Below, in pieces: positions 42,117-51,413 of a stretch of 64,000 nt of DNA. The notes under the pieces were generated by a model that worked only from the letters and a program-made list of their open reading frames with translations, did not search any database and was not told the origin of the DNA. Made by a program: the position numbers and the translations under genes. The stretch is from Hamadaea tsunoensis DSM 44101 (GTDB taxonomy: Bacteria > Actinomycetota > Actinomycetes > Mycobacteriales > Micromonosporaceae), in assembly GCF_000428945.1 (NCBI RefSeq), contig NZ_AUAX01000019.1, positions 186,001-250,000 of the forward strand, in the 5' to 3' direction. Each line of letters starts with the position of its first letter. Position 1 is the stretch's first letter.

Positions 42117-43117
42117 GCGAACTGATCACCTACCGGCCGGGGACCGACGAGTACGGCTACACGCTCGGCGGCCGCTCACCGGTGGCGACGGTACGCCCCG
42201 GCGATGTGCTCCAGGTCTACACGGAGGACTGCTTCGGCGGTCTCGTGCGGACCGGCAAGGACCTGCCTTCGCAGGTATGTGAACTGCCGTTCGTCAACCC
42301 CACGACGGGCCCCTTCTTTGTGGAGGGGGCCCGCCCGGGCGACACGCTGGCCCTGCACTTCGCCTCGATCACGCCCGCGCGTGACTGGGGTGTGTCGGCG
42401 ACCTTCCCGCACTTCGGGGCGCTCACCGGTACGCACAACACGGCGACCCTGCACCCGGCTCTGGAGGAGCGGGTCTGGGTCTACGAGATCGACGCCGACA
42501 AGGGCGTGGTGCGCTACCGCGCCACGCAGAGCGGACACGAGGTCGAACTGCCCCTCGACCCGATGCACGGAACGGTCGGGCTCGCGCCCGGCGGGTACGA
42601 GGCCCGGTCCACGCTGACGTGCGACGCGCACGGCGGCAACCTGGACACCCCGGAGATCCGGGCGGGCGTCACCGTCTACTTCGGAGTGAACGTCGAGGGC
42701 GCGCTGTTCGCCCTCGGCGACGGCCACGCCCGCCAGGGCGAGGGCGAGGTCTGCGGAGTCGCCGTCGAGACGGCGATGAACACCACGGTCGTGGTGGACC
42801 TCATCCCCGGCGTGGCGACCGCGTGGCCCCGCCTGGAGACGGACGAGCACCTGCTGTCCATCGGTGTGACGCGACCGCTGGAAGACGCGTACCGCATCGC
42901 GCACGTGGACATGACGGAGTGGATCGGCTCGCTCACCGGGCTGGAACAGCTGGACGCGTACCAGTTGCTGTCGCAGGCGGGCACCAGTCCCGCCGGCAAT
43001 GTCGTTGACCCCAACTACACGATGCTCGCCAAGATCGCCAAGCGCTACCTGCCGGGTCGCGCCGAGGCGTACGAAGGCGTGCACGCAAGGCTTCGCGCGA
43101 CTGCCGCGAGCCTGTAG
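42113..43117 (+). CDS. Acetamidase/formamidase family protein
   Basis: 334 residues, FmdA/AmdA family. EDCFGG, GPFFVEGARPGDTLALHF, HGGNLDTPEIRAGVTVYFGV, GDGHARQGEGEVCGVAVE and MTEWIGSLTGL are the family's metal and substrate regions. It hydrolyses short-chain amides to ammonia and an organic acid. It overlaps the APC permease gene by ATGA and lies near fmdB, so nitrogen acquisition from formamide or related amides is the likely pathway. GPP34 follows after 17 bases. Confidence 0.9.
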   Translation: MSELITYRPGTDEYGYTLGGRSPVATVRPGDVLQVYTEDCFGGLVRTGKDLPSQVCELPFVNPTTGPFFVEGARPGDTLALHFASITPARDWGVSATFPHFGALTGTHNTATLHPALEERVWVYEIDADKGVVRYRATQSGHEVELPLDPMHGTVGLAPGGYEARSTLTCDAHGGNLDTPEIRAGVTVYFGVNVEGALFALGDGHARQGEGEVCGVAVETAMNTTVVVDLIPGVATAWPRLETDEHLLSIGVTRPLEDAYRIAHVDMTEWIGSLTGLEQLDAYQLLSQAGTSPAGNVVDPNYTMLAKIAKRYLPGRAEAYEGVHARLRATAASL

Positions 43118-43134
43118 GAAGACGGAGGACCGGT

Positions 43135-43770
43135 GTGGAGCGGCTGACTCTGCGCGACGAGTTGTACCTGCTCGCCCACGATGACCGTGGCGAGTCCCGT
43201 ATCCACACCGGTTCACTGGCGATCGGGCTGGCCGGTGCCTGCCTCATCGATCTCGTCATCGCCCGGCGGCTGACCGTCGACCGGGGACGCCTGCAGATGC
43301 AGGACACGTCGCGTACCAACGACGCGATCAGTGACTGGATCATCGCGCAGCTCGTCACCAGCAACACCATGCGCGAGCTGCGCTGGTGGCTGGCCGGCAT
43401 CGCGGGCGAGATCTACGACCGGACCTCCGGCGGCCTGCACGCCAAGGGCATCGTCACCAAGACGACCCAGCGCCGGCTGCTCGGCACCACGACCCGCTAC
43501 CCTCCGGTCAACGACAGCGTCATCGGCCCGATCCGCGCCATGGCCTGGTACGTCGTGCACGGCCGGGAGCGGCCGGACGACCAGTGCGCGGCACTGTGCG
43601 GGCTGCTCGGCGTACTGCGGCTGGAGGACACCCTGATCGTCGGGGTGCCGCAGGGCGAACTCCTGGCGCGCCTCAAGCAGATCCTGGGCTGGCACACGCC
43701 GGCGGTGCAGGAGATCGTGGCCGCGGTGGAGGGTCTCATCGGTGAGGCGGCGATGGCGGTCTACCGCTAA
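43135..43770 (+). CDS. GPP34 (GOLPH3-like) family protein
   Basis: 211 residues. LTLRDELYLLAHDDRGESRIH and the LAGACLIDLVIARRLTVDRGRLQ segment match the GPP34 phosphoinositide-binding fold, widespread in actinomycetes but of unclear function there. No signal peptide or membrane segment; it probably binds membranes through charged surfaces. GTG start after AGGAGG-like bases. Its closeness to the formamidase gene suggests co-transcription, not necessarily shared function. Confidence 0.82.
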   Translation: MERLTLRDELYLLAHDDRGESRIHTGSLAIGLAGACLIDLVIARRLTVDRGRLQMQDTSRTNDAISDWIIAQLVTSNTMRELRWWLAGIAGEIYDRTSGGLHAKGIVTKTTQRRLLGTTTRYPPVNDSVIGPIRAMAWYVVHGRERPDDQCAALCGLLGVLRLEDTLIVGVPQGELLARLKQILGWHTPAVQEIVAAVEGLIGEAAMAVYR

Positions 43771-43838
43771 CGGAACCGTACGCGCCCCCGCGAAGTCCAT
43801 ATCGCCGGTATGTACCTCAACCACCCATGGGGGAAGCT

Positions 43839-44399
43839 ATGCGCGTGCGAACGGCCGTCGCGGGCCTGGTACTGATCCTGGCCGCGGCGGGCTGCGCGGA
43901 TGATCCGGCGGCACCGGCCGCGAGCGGCGGCGACTTCGGCCTGCCGGCCGATCCCGGTGCCGCGGCGGTGGCTGCCGGCCTGCCGATGCTGGGCCAGGAG
44001 ATGCTGGCCGTGCACTACCACGCCCATCTGGACGTGAGCGCGCACGGAAAGATCATCACTGTGCCGGGCGGGATCGGCATCGACACCAGGAAGAACAAGA
44101 TCTCACCGCTGCACACCCACGACACGTCCGGCATCGTGCACATCGAGTCGGCCGCCGACATCCCGTTCACGCTCGGCCAGTTCTTCACCGAGTGGGGACA
44201 CCCGATCAGCGCCACCGCGATCGGCTCGGCGCGGGCCGCCGACGGCGAGCAGGTACGCGTCTACCGCAACGGCACGCTCGTCACCGGCGACCCGGCCGCG
44301 ATGAAGTTCGAGCCGCACGACGAGATCTTCGTGTACCTCGGCGGGGCGAACGACCAGCCGCAGGCGCCCACGTCCTACGAGTTCCCCCAAGGGACCTGA
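43839..44399 (+). CDS. Histidine-rich lipoprotein of unknown function
   Basis: 186 residues. The lipobox LAAAGC (Cys19) marks a lipoprotein. The mature part carries conserved-looking His clusters, HYHAHLDV and LHTHDTSGIVHIE, that could bind a metal ion, plus VRVYRNGTLV and a C-terminal DEIFVYLGG. The pattern recurs in uncharacterised actinobacterial lipoproteins as far as I can tell. The ATG at 43839 fits the GGGGGAAG ribosome site better than the ATG at 43827. Confidence 0.7.
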   Translation: MRVRTAVAGLVLILAAAGCADDPAAPAASGGDFGLPADPGAAAVAAGLPMLGQEMLAVHYHAHLDVSAHGKIITVPGGIGIDTRKNKISPLHTHDTSGIVHIESAADIPFTLGQFFTEWGHPISATAIGSARAADGEQVRVYRNGTLVTGDPAAMKFEPHDEIFVYLGGANDQPQAPTSYEFPQGT

Positions 44400-44413
44400 C
44401 CGTCGGTTGTGGA

Positions 44414-44836
44414 CTATTCGTCGCCTCGGCGGCCGCGCTTGACGTCGGCGCGGCGCTTCTTCGCGGCGATCCGGCGCTCGACCGAACCCTTCGTGGGCCG
44501 GGTCGGGCGCCGAGCCTTGGGCGGCGGCGCGATCGCGTCGCGGACGAGCGCGGCGAGGCGTGCCTCCGCGGCCTCCCGGTTGCGCAACTGGGCCCGATGC
44601 TCCGACGCCGCCACCGTCAGTACGCCGTCCACCAGCCGGCCGGCCAGTCTTTCGAGCGCGCGCGCCCGGAGTGCCGGGGACAGAACCGTCGACTCCGCCA
44701 CGTTCCAGGACAGTTCAACGCGAGAGTCGGCGGTGTTCACGCCCTGCCCGCCGGGCCCGCCGGACCGCGAGAAGCGCCAGCCCAGCTCGGCCTCGGGGAT
44801 GACGATGTGACTGTTGATCTGAAGGGCGCCGGGCAT
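44414..44836 (-). CDS. arfB: Alternative ribosome-rescue factor / peptidyl-tRNA hydrolase ArfB
   Basis: 140 residues. The GGQ loop is in SGGPGGQGVN (29-31), and the basic C-terminal tail (KARRPTRPTKGSVERRIAAKK) should enter the empty mRNA channel. ArfB releases peptides from stalled ribosomes as a backup for tmRNA. Full length. It converges with the lipoprotein gene and is divergent from the helicase gene. Confidence 0.92.
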   Translation of the reverse strand: MPGALQINSHIVIPEAELGWRFSRSGGPGGQGVNTADSRVELSWNVAESTVLSPALRARALERLAGRLVDGVLTVAASEHRAQLRNREAAEARLAALVRDAIAPPPKARRPTRPTKGSVERRIAAKKRRADVKRGRRGDE

Positions 44837-44896
44837 ACCGCCAGCATGCCATCACGGCCGCGTCCGCTTCCTCCGGAATCCCAGGCGAATCGCCCT

Positions 44897-44975
44897 CATG
44901 ATCCCGCTTGGATCAGGTAAATCACCCGAATCTTGGGCCATGATTCGGGTGACAACCGTGATCCCAGCGGGATCG
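44897..44975. repeat. Family A palindromic repeat, copy 4
   Basis: Arms CATGATCCCGCTTGGATCA and TGATCCCAGCGGGATCG with an inner CACCCGAATC/GATTCGGGTG stem. This copy is in a divergent gap (arfB and helicase), so it is not simply a shared terminator. Confidence 0.8.
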
Positions 44976-45056
44976 GGAGGTCGGGGTGGCGCGCGGCCGG
45001 CCGCATCGGCCTCGCGTAACGGGAGAGTGTCGCCGTTGCGTGGCACAATCGAGCCC

Positions 45057-48000
45057 GTGACCGAGGAGTCGCCCTTCGAGACGACGATGCCGCTGGCCCC
45101 GGCACCGCCGACCGCATCAGCACCACCGCAGTCCGTCCCCGTCGCGGCGGACGAACCCGACGCGCCCGAGTCGCCCCGCGCCCGGCGTATCCGGCTGACG
45201 GCCAAGCGCTGGGCCGACTCGCTGATCGACATGTCCGGCGGCAACCGGCTCGTCTACTACCGCGACCTCAAGTCCGGCACGCTGGACCTCTCGCGGGCGC
45301 GGCCGGAGGCGGTCACCGCCCTGCTCGCCGGCCAGTCGAAGACGATCGGCGACCTGTTCGCCGAGGCCGAGCAGCGTACCGATGCGATGCGGCGGATGCG
45401 TACCATCCGGTCGAAGATGCGCGAGTTGTCCGAAGAACGCGGCCTGGAGGCCGGCTATCTCGCGTTCGGCCTCGCGAGCTGGTCCGAGCCGGACCGCACA
45501 CCCCGCTCGCCGGTCCTGCTCTACGCGTTGAAGGTCACCCCGACCTCCGCGACCGAGTCCGACTTCACGCTGAAGGTCGCCACCGAACCCGAGGTCAACC
45601 CGGTGCTGCTGTTCCGGTTGGCGCACGACTTCGGCGTACAGATCGACGCGGACGAGGTGCTGGCCGGGACCGTGCCGCCCGTGGAGGTCGCCGGCGAGCC
45701 GGGCGCGCCCCGGCCGCCCGTCACGCCCGAGCAGGAGGCCGAACTCGCGCTGGAGGCGCTGGCGAAGCTGGCGGCCCGCGTACCGGGGTTCGCGATCGCC
45801 CCCGGCAAGGTCCTCGGCACCTTCGTCTACGAGAAGCTGCCGATGGTCCAGGACATCAACCAGTCCGGCGCGCTGCTCGCCGTGAGCGACGTCGTCGCCG
45901 CGCTGGCCGGGGAGACCGCGGCCGCCCGCGAACTGGCCGCCGGCAGCCCCGTGGAGCGGTCCGCGCCCGACACCACGCCGCTGCGCGACGAGTTCCTCGT
46001 CCTCGACGCCGACTCCTCGCAGAGCCGCGCGGTCAACGCCGTCGTCGCCGGCCAGCACCTCGTGGTCAAGGGCCCGCCCGGAACGGGTAAGAGCCAGACC
46101 ATCGCCAACCTCATCGCCACGCTCGCCGCGCGCGGGCAGACCGCGCTGTTCGTCGCGGAGAAACGGGCGGCCATCGACGCCGTCCTCGACCGGCTCGCCT
46201 CGGTCGGCCTGTCCGACCTGGTGCAGAACCTGCACGGCGGGCTGACCAGCCGGCGCGAACTGGCCGCCGCGCTGCACGCCCGGCTGCTGCGGGTCGCCGA
46301 CGAGCACCAGCCCCACCTCTCCGAGCTGGGCAGCACGCTGGTCGCCCGGCGCGAGCAGATGGTCGCGCACGAGGCCGCCATGCACCGGGCGTACGCGCCG
46401 TGGGACGTCTCGGTCTTCGACGCCCAGTCCCGCCTGCTCGGCCTCGGCGCCGACGCGGCCACCCCCACCCGGTGGTACGCGGACGGCCTGCTCGCGCTCG
46501 GCCGCGAACAGGCGGCCCTCGTCCGGGATCAGCTGGCCGAGGCCGCCCGGCTGGGACTGTTCGACCCGGCGGCGCGTACGGGCGCGTGGGACGCGTTCGG
46601 GTCGCCGGAGCCGCAGCAGGCCCGGACGGCGCTGCACGCCGCGACCGAGCTCTCCCAGCGGCAGCTGCCGGTGCTGCGCCGGCTCGCCGCCCAGGTGGCC
46701 GCCGAGTGCGGACTGCGACCGCCGTCCACTCTGGACGACGTGGCGGCCGTGGTGCAGCTGGCGGCCGGCGCCCAGTCGGTGGCCGACCGGTTGCGTCCCG
46801 AGGTCTACCTCGGCCCGGTGGACAAGTGGTTCCTGGCGACCGGGGATCGCGCCTTCCGGCGCAGGCGTCGTGGTGAATCCGCGCTGGCACGAGGAGGTCG
46901 CGAAGCGGCCCCCGCAGGGCGCGCCAATGGCATGGGCTGGCTCGCCCGGCGCCGTGCGCGCAAGGAAGCCGCGGCGCTGTGGCTGCACGGCAAGCCGGGC
47001 CGCGCCGAACTGCACCGGGCGCTGGGCGACGTGATCGAGGTCGGCCGGCGCTGGCGTGAGTCGAGTGTGGACGGACGTCCGCCCCGGGGTTGCGCGGCGA
47101 CGCCCGAGGCGGTCACGGCCCTGGAGGCGGCCGCCGCGTCGCTGGCGAACGTGCCGGTCATGCGCGCGGACGTGCCGCTGGAGCAGCTGCACTGGCAGGC
47201 CGACGCGCTGGCCGCGGACTCGGCTGGCCTCGACCGGGCGGTACGCCGCAACGGCCTGGACGTCGCGCTGCGGCAGTGGCGCGCGGACCGGCTGCTCGAC
47301 GAGCTGACCGCCCGGCACGCCGACGCCGACCTGGCCGGGCGCGCGTTCGACCACGCCTGGCTGACCAGCGTCCTGGACCACATCGTGGCCAACGACGCGC
47401 GGCTGCGCGGCTTCGACGGGACCGTCCTGCACGCCGCCTCGGAGCAGTTCCAGACGGCCGACGCCGAACACATCCGGGCCACCCCCGCGCGCGTACGCCG
47501 GGCGGCCGCCGCCCACCTCGTCGCGACCCTGGACAGGTACCCGGAGGAGCAGGACCTCATCCGCCGGGAAGCCTCGAAGAAGGCACGGCACCTGCCCACC
47601 CGGCAGCTGTTCGAGAAGGCCCCGCACGCCCTGCTGGCGATCAAGCCGTGCTGGGCGATGAGTCCGCTGCTGGTCAGCCAGGTGCTGCCGGCCCAGCGCT
47701 TGTTCGACGTGGTCATCTTCGACGAGGCGAGCCAGGTGCTGCCGGTCGACGGCATCACCGCGATCATGCGCGGCCGGCTGCTCGTGGTGGCCGGCGACGA
47801 GCACCAGCTGCCGCCGACCGCCTTCTTCGACAAGGTCGACGCCGAGGTCGAACCGGTCGGCCCGGAAGACGAGGCGTACACCGACGACGTCGAGTCGCTG
47901 CTGCAGGCGTTCTCCTCGGTGCTTCCGCTGCCGCAGGTCACCCACCTCGCGTGGCATTACCGCAGCCGGGACGAGCGGCTGATCGCCTTCTCGAACGCCC

Positions 48001-49367
48001 AGATCTACGCGCCGCACGGCAACGAGCTGGTGACCTTCCCGGGCGCCACGTCGGCCGGCAGCCTCACCCACGTCCTCGTACGCCCGGTGCCGTCGGCGCG
48101 TACCGACAAGGACCCCGAGGAGAGCGCGTCCGGCGAGGTGGCCAAGGTCGTCGAGCTGATCCTGGAGCACGCGACGCTGCGGCCGATGGAGTCGCTGGGC
48201 GTCATCACGATGGGCATCAAGCACGCCGACCGGATCGACGCCGCGCTGCGCCGGGCCCTGGGCACCCGCCCTGATCTGCATTCGTTCTTCGGGGAGCGGG
48301 GCAACGAGCCGTTCTTCGTCAAGAACATCGAGCGGGTGCAGGGCGACGAGCGCGACGCGATCATCCTCTCGGTCGGGTACGCCCCGGCCGCCGACGGGCG
48401 CATGCTCTACCGGTTCGGCCCGCTGAACCTCCAAGGTGGACAGCGACGGCTCAACGTGGCCATCACGCGGGCCAAGCGCCGGATGACCGTCGTCAGCTCG
48501 TTCGCGGCCAACGACATGGACCCCGAGCGGCTGCGGGCCGACGGCGCCCGGCTGCTGCGGGCGTACCTGGCCTATGCGGAGTCGCAGACCCAGGCGCAGA
48601 CGGCCGTGCCGGCCGTGGGCGCCGGCGCGGCCAACGAATTCGAGGCCGACGTGCTGGCCCGGCTCACCGAGGCGGGCATACCGCTCGTCGGCCGGTACGG
48701 CGTCGGCGGCCAGCGCATCGACTTCGCCGCCGTGCATCCCGAGGACCCGGCGCTCATGGTGCTCGCCATCGAGGCCGACGGCGCCACGTACCACTCCTCG
48801 CCGACCGCGCGCGACCGGGACCGGCTGCGTTCGGACCATCTGGAACGGCTCGGCTGGCGGTTCCACCGGATCTGGTCGACCGACTGGTTCCACCGTCGCG
48901 AGGCCGAGATCGAGCGGGTCGTGGCCGCGTACAAGCGGGCGGTCGCGGACGTGGACGCCGGTCGCATCTCCGGCGTCGAGGCCATCGGCGTGACCGGTGT
49001 GCTCGGCGTACCGGGTGGGATCATCGCGGAGACCCCGCCGGTCGTCGGGCGGGCGATCGTGCCGCGCAGCCGCGACGGCGGCAAGCCCGAACTCGAGCCC
49101 GGCCTCGGCATCACCGAGTACGCGCCGGCCGACCTGGTCGCGCTCGTCCGGTGGATCGAGAGCGACGGGCGGCTGCGTACCGAGGACGATGTCGTCACCG
49201 AGGCGATGACGGAGCTGGGGTTCAGCCGGCGCGGTCCACGGATCGTGGAGGGCATCAGACGGGCGATCGCCGAGGCCCGGCAGCCGGCGGACGGCGTAGC
49301 CCCGAGGGGATCCGCCGAACCGGTGGGATCCACGGGCGACAATGGGGAACCGCCGGCCACGTCCTGA
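45057..49367 (+). CDS. Giant SF1 helicase with DUF4011-type N-terminus and C-terminal PD-(D/E)XK-like nuclease
   Basis: 1436 residues. Order: DUF4011-like N-terminus (around RWADSLIDMSGGNRLVYY), Walker A GPPGTGKSQT near 339, a long helical insert, DEAS box in VVIFDEASQVLP near 888, QLPPTAFF, WHYRSRDE, motif VI RLNVAITRAKRR near 1131, then a DUF559/Vsr-like fold near 1195-1260 (RIDFAAV and IEADGATYH). A small helical module ends the protein. It should translocate on and cut nucleic acid; relatives are often found in defence or repair contexts. The GTG at 45057 has no ribosome site, but CACAAT ends seven bases upstream, so a leaderless transcript is possible. No methylase or other partner lies beside it. 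Confidence 0.85.
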   Translation: MTEESPFETTMPLAPAPPTASAPPQSVPVAADEPDAPESPRARRIRLTAKRWADSLIDMSGGNRLVYYRDLKSGTLDLSRARPEAVTALLAGQSKTIGDLFAEAEQRTDAMRRMRTIRSKMRELSEERGLEAGYLAFGLASWSEPDRTPRSPVLLYALKVTPTSATESDFTLKVATEPEVNPVLLFRLAHDFGVQIDADEVLAGTVPPVEVAGEPGAPRPPVTPEQEAELALEALAKLAARVPGFAIAPGKVLGTFVYEKLPMVQDINQSGALLAVSDVVAALAGETAAARELAAGSPVERSAPDTTPLRDEFLVLDADSSQSRAVNAVVAGQHLVVKGPPGTGKSQTIANLIATLAARGQTALFVAEKRAAIDAVLDRLASVGLSDLVQNLHGGLTSRRELAAALHARLLRVADEHQPHLSELGSTLVARREQMVAHEAAMHRAYAPWDVSVFDAQSRLLGLGADAATPTRWYADGLLALGREQAALVRDQLAEAARLGLFDPAARTGAWDAFGSPEPQQARTALHAATELSQRQLPVLRRLAAQVAAECGLRPPSTLDDVAAVVQLAAGAQSVADRLRPEVYLGPVDKWFLATGDRAFRRRRRGESALARGGREAAPAGRANGMGWLARRRARKEAAALWLHGKPGRAELHRALGDVIEVGRRWRESSVDGRPPRGCAATPEAVTALEAAAASLANVPVMRADVPLEQLHWQADALAADSAGLDRAVRRNGLDVALRQWRADRLLDELTARHADADLAGRAFDHAWLTSVLDHIVANDARLRGFDGTVLHAASEQFQTADAEHIRATPARVRRAAAAHLVATLDRYPEEQDLIRREASKKARHLPTRQLFEKAPHALLAIKPCWAMSPLLVSQVLPAQRLFDVVIFDEASQVLPVDGITAIMRGRLLVVAGDEHQLPPTAFFDKVDAEVEPVGPEDEAYTDDVESLLQAFSSVLPLPQVTHLAWHYRSRDERLIAFSNAQIYAPHGNELVTFPGATSAGSLTHVLVRPVPSARTDKDPEESASGEVAKVVELILEHATLRPMESLGVITMGIKHADRIDAALRRALGTRPDLHSFFGERGNEPFFVKNIERVQGDERDAIILSVGYAPAADGRMLYRFGPLNLQGGQRRLNVAITRAKRRMTVVSSFAANDMDPERLRADGARLLRAYLAYAESQTQAQTAVPAVGAGAANEFEADVLARLTEAGIPLVGRYGVGGQRIDFAAVHPEDPALMVLAIEADGATYHSSPTARDRDRLRSDHLERLGWRFHRIWSTDWFHRREAEIERVVAAYKRAVADVDAGRISGVEAIGVTGVLGVPGGIIAETPPVVGRAIVPRSRDGGKPELEPGLGITEYAPADLVALVRWIESDGRLRTEDDVVTEAMTELGFSRRGPRIVEGIRRAIAEARQPADGVAPRGSAEPVGSTGDNGEPPATS

Positions 49368-49406
49368 GGCCGTTTGTTCGAGTCATGCACAATTGTCGTT
49401 GTGCTG

Positions 49407-50501
49407 ATGACCTTCGATGACGCGGGCACATGCCAGGTCACGTTCACGTGGACGGAGGACGATCCCGAGAACCCGGCGCGCGAAGTGCTGCTCCGGCTAC
49501 TGACCGCGGTCGATTTCGCGTACGAGGACGGGGATCTCGCCGGGTTCCTGTTCGAGCGGGGCGCCGACGGCGTGTGGCGTCGCGAGATGGAGGTGTCGTC
49601 GGACGTACGCGCCTCCTACCAGTTCTGCGTCGTCCGGGACCGCTCGCTGCGCGGCGACCTGCCCGCCGAGGAGGAGTTCCGGAAGATCCTCTCGTCGTCG
49701 ATCCTCGATCCGGACAACCCCGTGACGATCGGGCCGTCGACCTGGCCGGCGAACGCGGGCGCCTCCGTCCTCGAACTGCCGGACGCGTTGCCCCAACCCT
49801 GGTACGCGCGGCGGGAAGGCGTACCGCGGGGGACGGTGGAGCGGCACGAGGCGGCCGGGTCGACGTTCTGGACCCACGTCCCGGCGGCGCCCGCCGACCA
49901 CTACGCGCTGGCCGTCCTGTTCGACGGCGACACGTGGATGACGATCGACGGGGTCTCTACATTGGACAATCTGGCCGCGGACGGCGTGATCCCGCCGACC
50001 GTGACCGTGCTGCTGGACTCGATCGGCGGCCGTGAGCGCGACGACATCCTGCTACGCCCCGCCGCGCTGCTGCCCGCGCTGCTCGACGACATCCTGCCGA
50101 CGGTCACCCGGCGGCTGCCGGTCACCGGCGACCCGGCCGAGAGCCTGCTGTGCGGGCAGAGCTTCGGCGGCCTGGCCGCGGCCGAGATCGCCCGGCTGGC
50201 CCCCGACCGGTTCGGCCTGCTGCTGACCCAGTCCGGCTCGTTCTGGCGGTCCGCCACCGCGCCGGACGAGATCGACGCGCCGGAGCTGCTGCGCGCGTAC
50301 GAGCGGGGGGTGCCGGTCCGGGTCTTCCAGGAGGTGGGGACCTGGGAACGGCGACTGCTCGACCGCAACCGGGCCTTCCACCAGATCCTGGCCGACCGCG
50401 GATACGACGTGACCTACCGCGAGTACGAGGGCGGCCACGACTACGCGTGCTGGCGCGGCGGCCTGGCGGACGGCCTCATCACCCTCCTCACCAAGCCCTG
50501 A
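49407..50501 (+). CDS. fes: Enterochelin-esterase-like (Fes family) hydrolase
   Basis: 364 residues. An N-terminal all-beta domain (VTFTWTEDDPENPAREVLLRL) precedes an alpha/beta hydrolase with GQSFGGLAA (catalytic Ser) and EYEGGHDYACWRGG (catalytic His). Fes enzymes cut ferric catecholate trilactones in the cytoplasm to free iron. No siderophore genes are near, and no IdeR box was seen. An inverted repeat GCACAA-N6-TTGTGC overlaps the start region (49387-49404). Start ATG 49407; GTG 49401 is the alternative. Assignment to the family is firm, the siderophore link less so. Confidence 0.82.
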   Translation: MTFDDAGTCQVTFTWTEDDPENPAREVLLRLLTAVDFAYEDGDLAGFLFERGADGVWRREMEVSSDVRASYQFCVVRDRSLRGDLPAEEEFRKILSSSILDPDNPVTIGPSTWPANAGASVLELPDALPQPWYARREGVPRGTVERHEAAGSTFWTHVPAAPADHYALAVLFDGDTWMTIDGVSTLDNLAADGVIPPTVTVLLDSIGGRERDDILLRPAALLPALLDDILPTVTRRLPVTGDPAESLLCGQSFGGLAAAEIARLAPDRFGLLLTQSGSFWRSATAPDEIDAPELLRAYERGVPVRVFQEVGTWERRLLDRNRAFHQILADRGYDVTYREYEGGHDYACWRGGLADGLITLLTKP

Positions 50502-50553
50502 CGCCCTCCCGCCCTCCCGCCCTGACGCCCCCGGCGTCAAGCCCCCTGGCCGT

Positions 50554-50636
50554 CAAGATCGGGTTTGGATCAGGGATCGCCACGTAATCTTGGCCCAAGA
50601 TTCGGGTGATTTCCCTGATCCAAGCGGGATCTTGGG
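50554..50636. repeat. Family A palindromic repeat, copy 5
   Basis: Arms CAAGATCGGGTTTGGATCAG and its near-complement at 50613-50636, with an inner AATCTTGG/CCAAGATT stem, between the convergent fes and trmB genes. Confidence 0.82.
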
Positions 50637-50647
50637 GGCGGGGCGGG

Positions 50648-51325
50648 TCAGGCGCGGGTGAAGATCAGGTCGGCGATGGGGCGGCCCGCGTCGATGCCCC
50701 GCTGCTCGAACTTCGTGACCGGTCGGGTGGCCGGGCGCTGCGCGTACCCCTGGGTGGTGTTGCGCAGGCCGGGAGCGCTGCCGAGGACTTCCAGCATGAC
50801 CTCGGCGTAGGCGGGCCAGTCGGTCGCGCAGTGCAGCGTGCCGCCGGGCCGCAGCGCGCGGGTGATGATCGGGATGTTGCCCGGTGCGATGAGGCGGCGC
50901 TTGTGGTGGCGGGCCTTGGGCCACGGGTCCGGGAAGAAGACGTGTACCGCGTCGACGCCGCCGGGCGGAAGCATGTGACTGAGGAGGGTGAGGGCGTCAC
51001 CGCGCGCGACGCGGACGTTGGTCAGGCCCTCCTGCTCGATCAAGGCGAGCAGGTTCGCGATGCCCGCGTGATGCACCTCGACCGCCAGGTAGTCGCGCTG
51101 CGGGTCCGCCGCCGCCATCCGCGCCGTCGTCTCGCCCATGCCCGAGCCGATCTCGACAACGAGCGGGGCGCGGCGTCCGAACGTCGATTCCCACACGCCC
51201 TCTTTCACCTGTACGCCGAACGCCGGCCACAGCCGGTCGAAGGCGTCCTCGCGCTGCGGGCCGACCCGGCCGCGGCGGGGATGGAAGCTGCGGATGCGAT
51301 GGGGCGTCAGGGATGTCTCGGTCAT
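50648..51325 (-). CDS. trmB: tRNA (guanine-N7-)-methyltransferase TrmB
   Basis: 225 residues. SAM motif VVEIGSGMGETT and the family signature FFPDPWPKARHHKRRL identify TrmB, which methylates G46 of tRNAs. The C-terminal TKFEQRG contains the usual TKFExR residues. Single gene between a palindromic repeat and the divergent phosphodiester glycosidase gene. Confidence 0.95.
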   Translation of the reverse strand: MTETSLTPHRIRSFHPRRGRVGPQREDAFDRLWPAFGVQVKEGVWESTFGRRAPLVVEIGSGMGETTARMAAADPQRDYLAVEVHHAGIANLLALIEQEGLTNVRVARGDALTLLSHMLPPGGVDAVHVFFPDPWPKARHHKRRLIAPGNIPIITRALRPGGTLHCATDWPAYAEVMLEVLGSAPGLRNTTQGYAQRPATRPVTKFEQRGIDAGRPIADLIFTRA

Positions 51326-51413
51326 GATCGATCAAGGATACCGTCTGGAAAATTATTAACGCATTCATGTTAAGTCTTGAAAATGTTTGGCAGGTACGCG
51401 TCTACTGCTCGGT

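Noticed and set aside
45117-48893. Long minus-strand frame opposite the helicase gene
   Set aside because: Its translation is Arg/Gly/Val-rich with no domain, while the plus strand shows complete helicase motifs; a GC-codon shadow.
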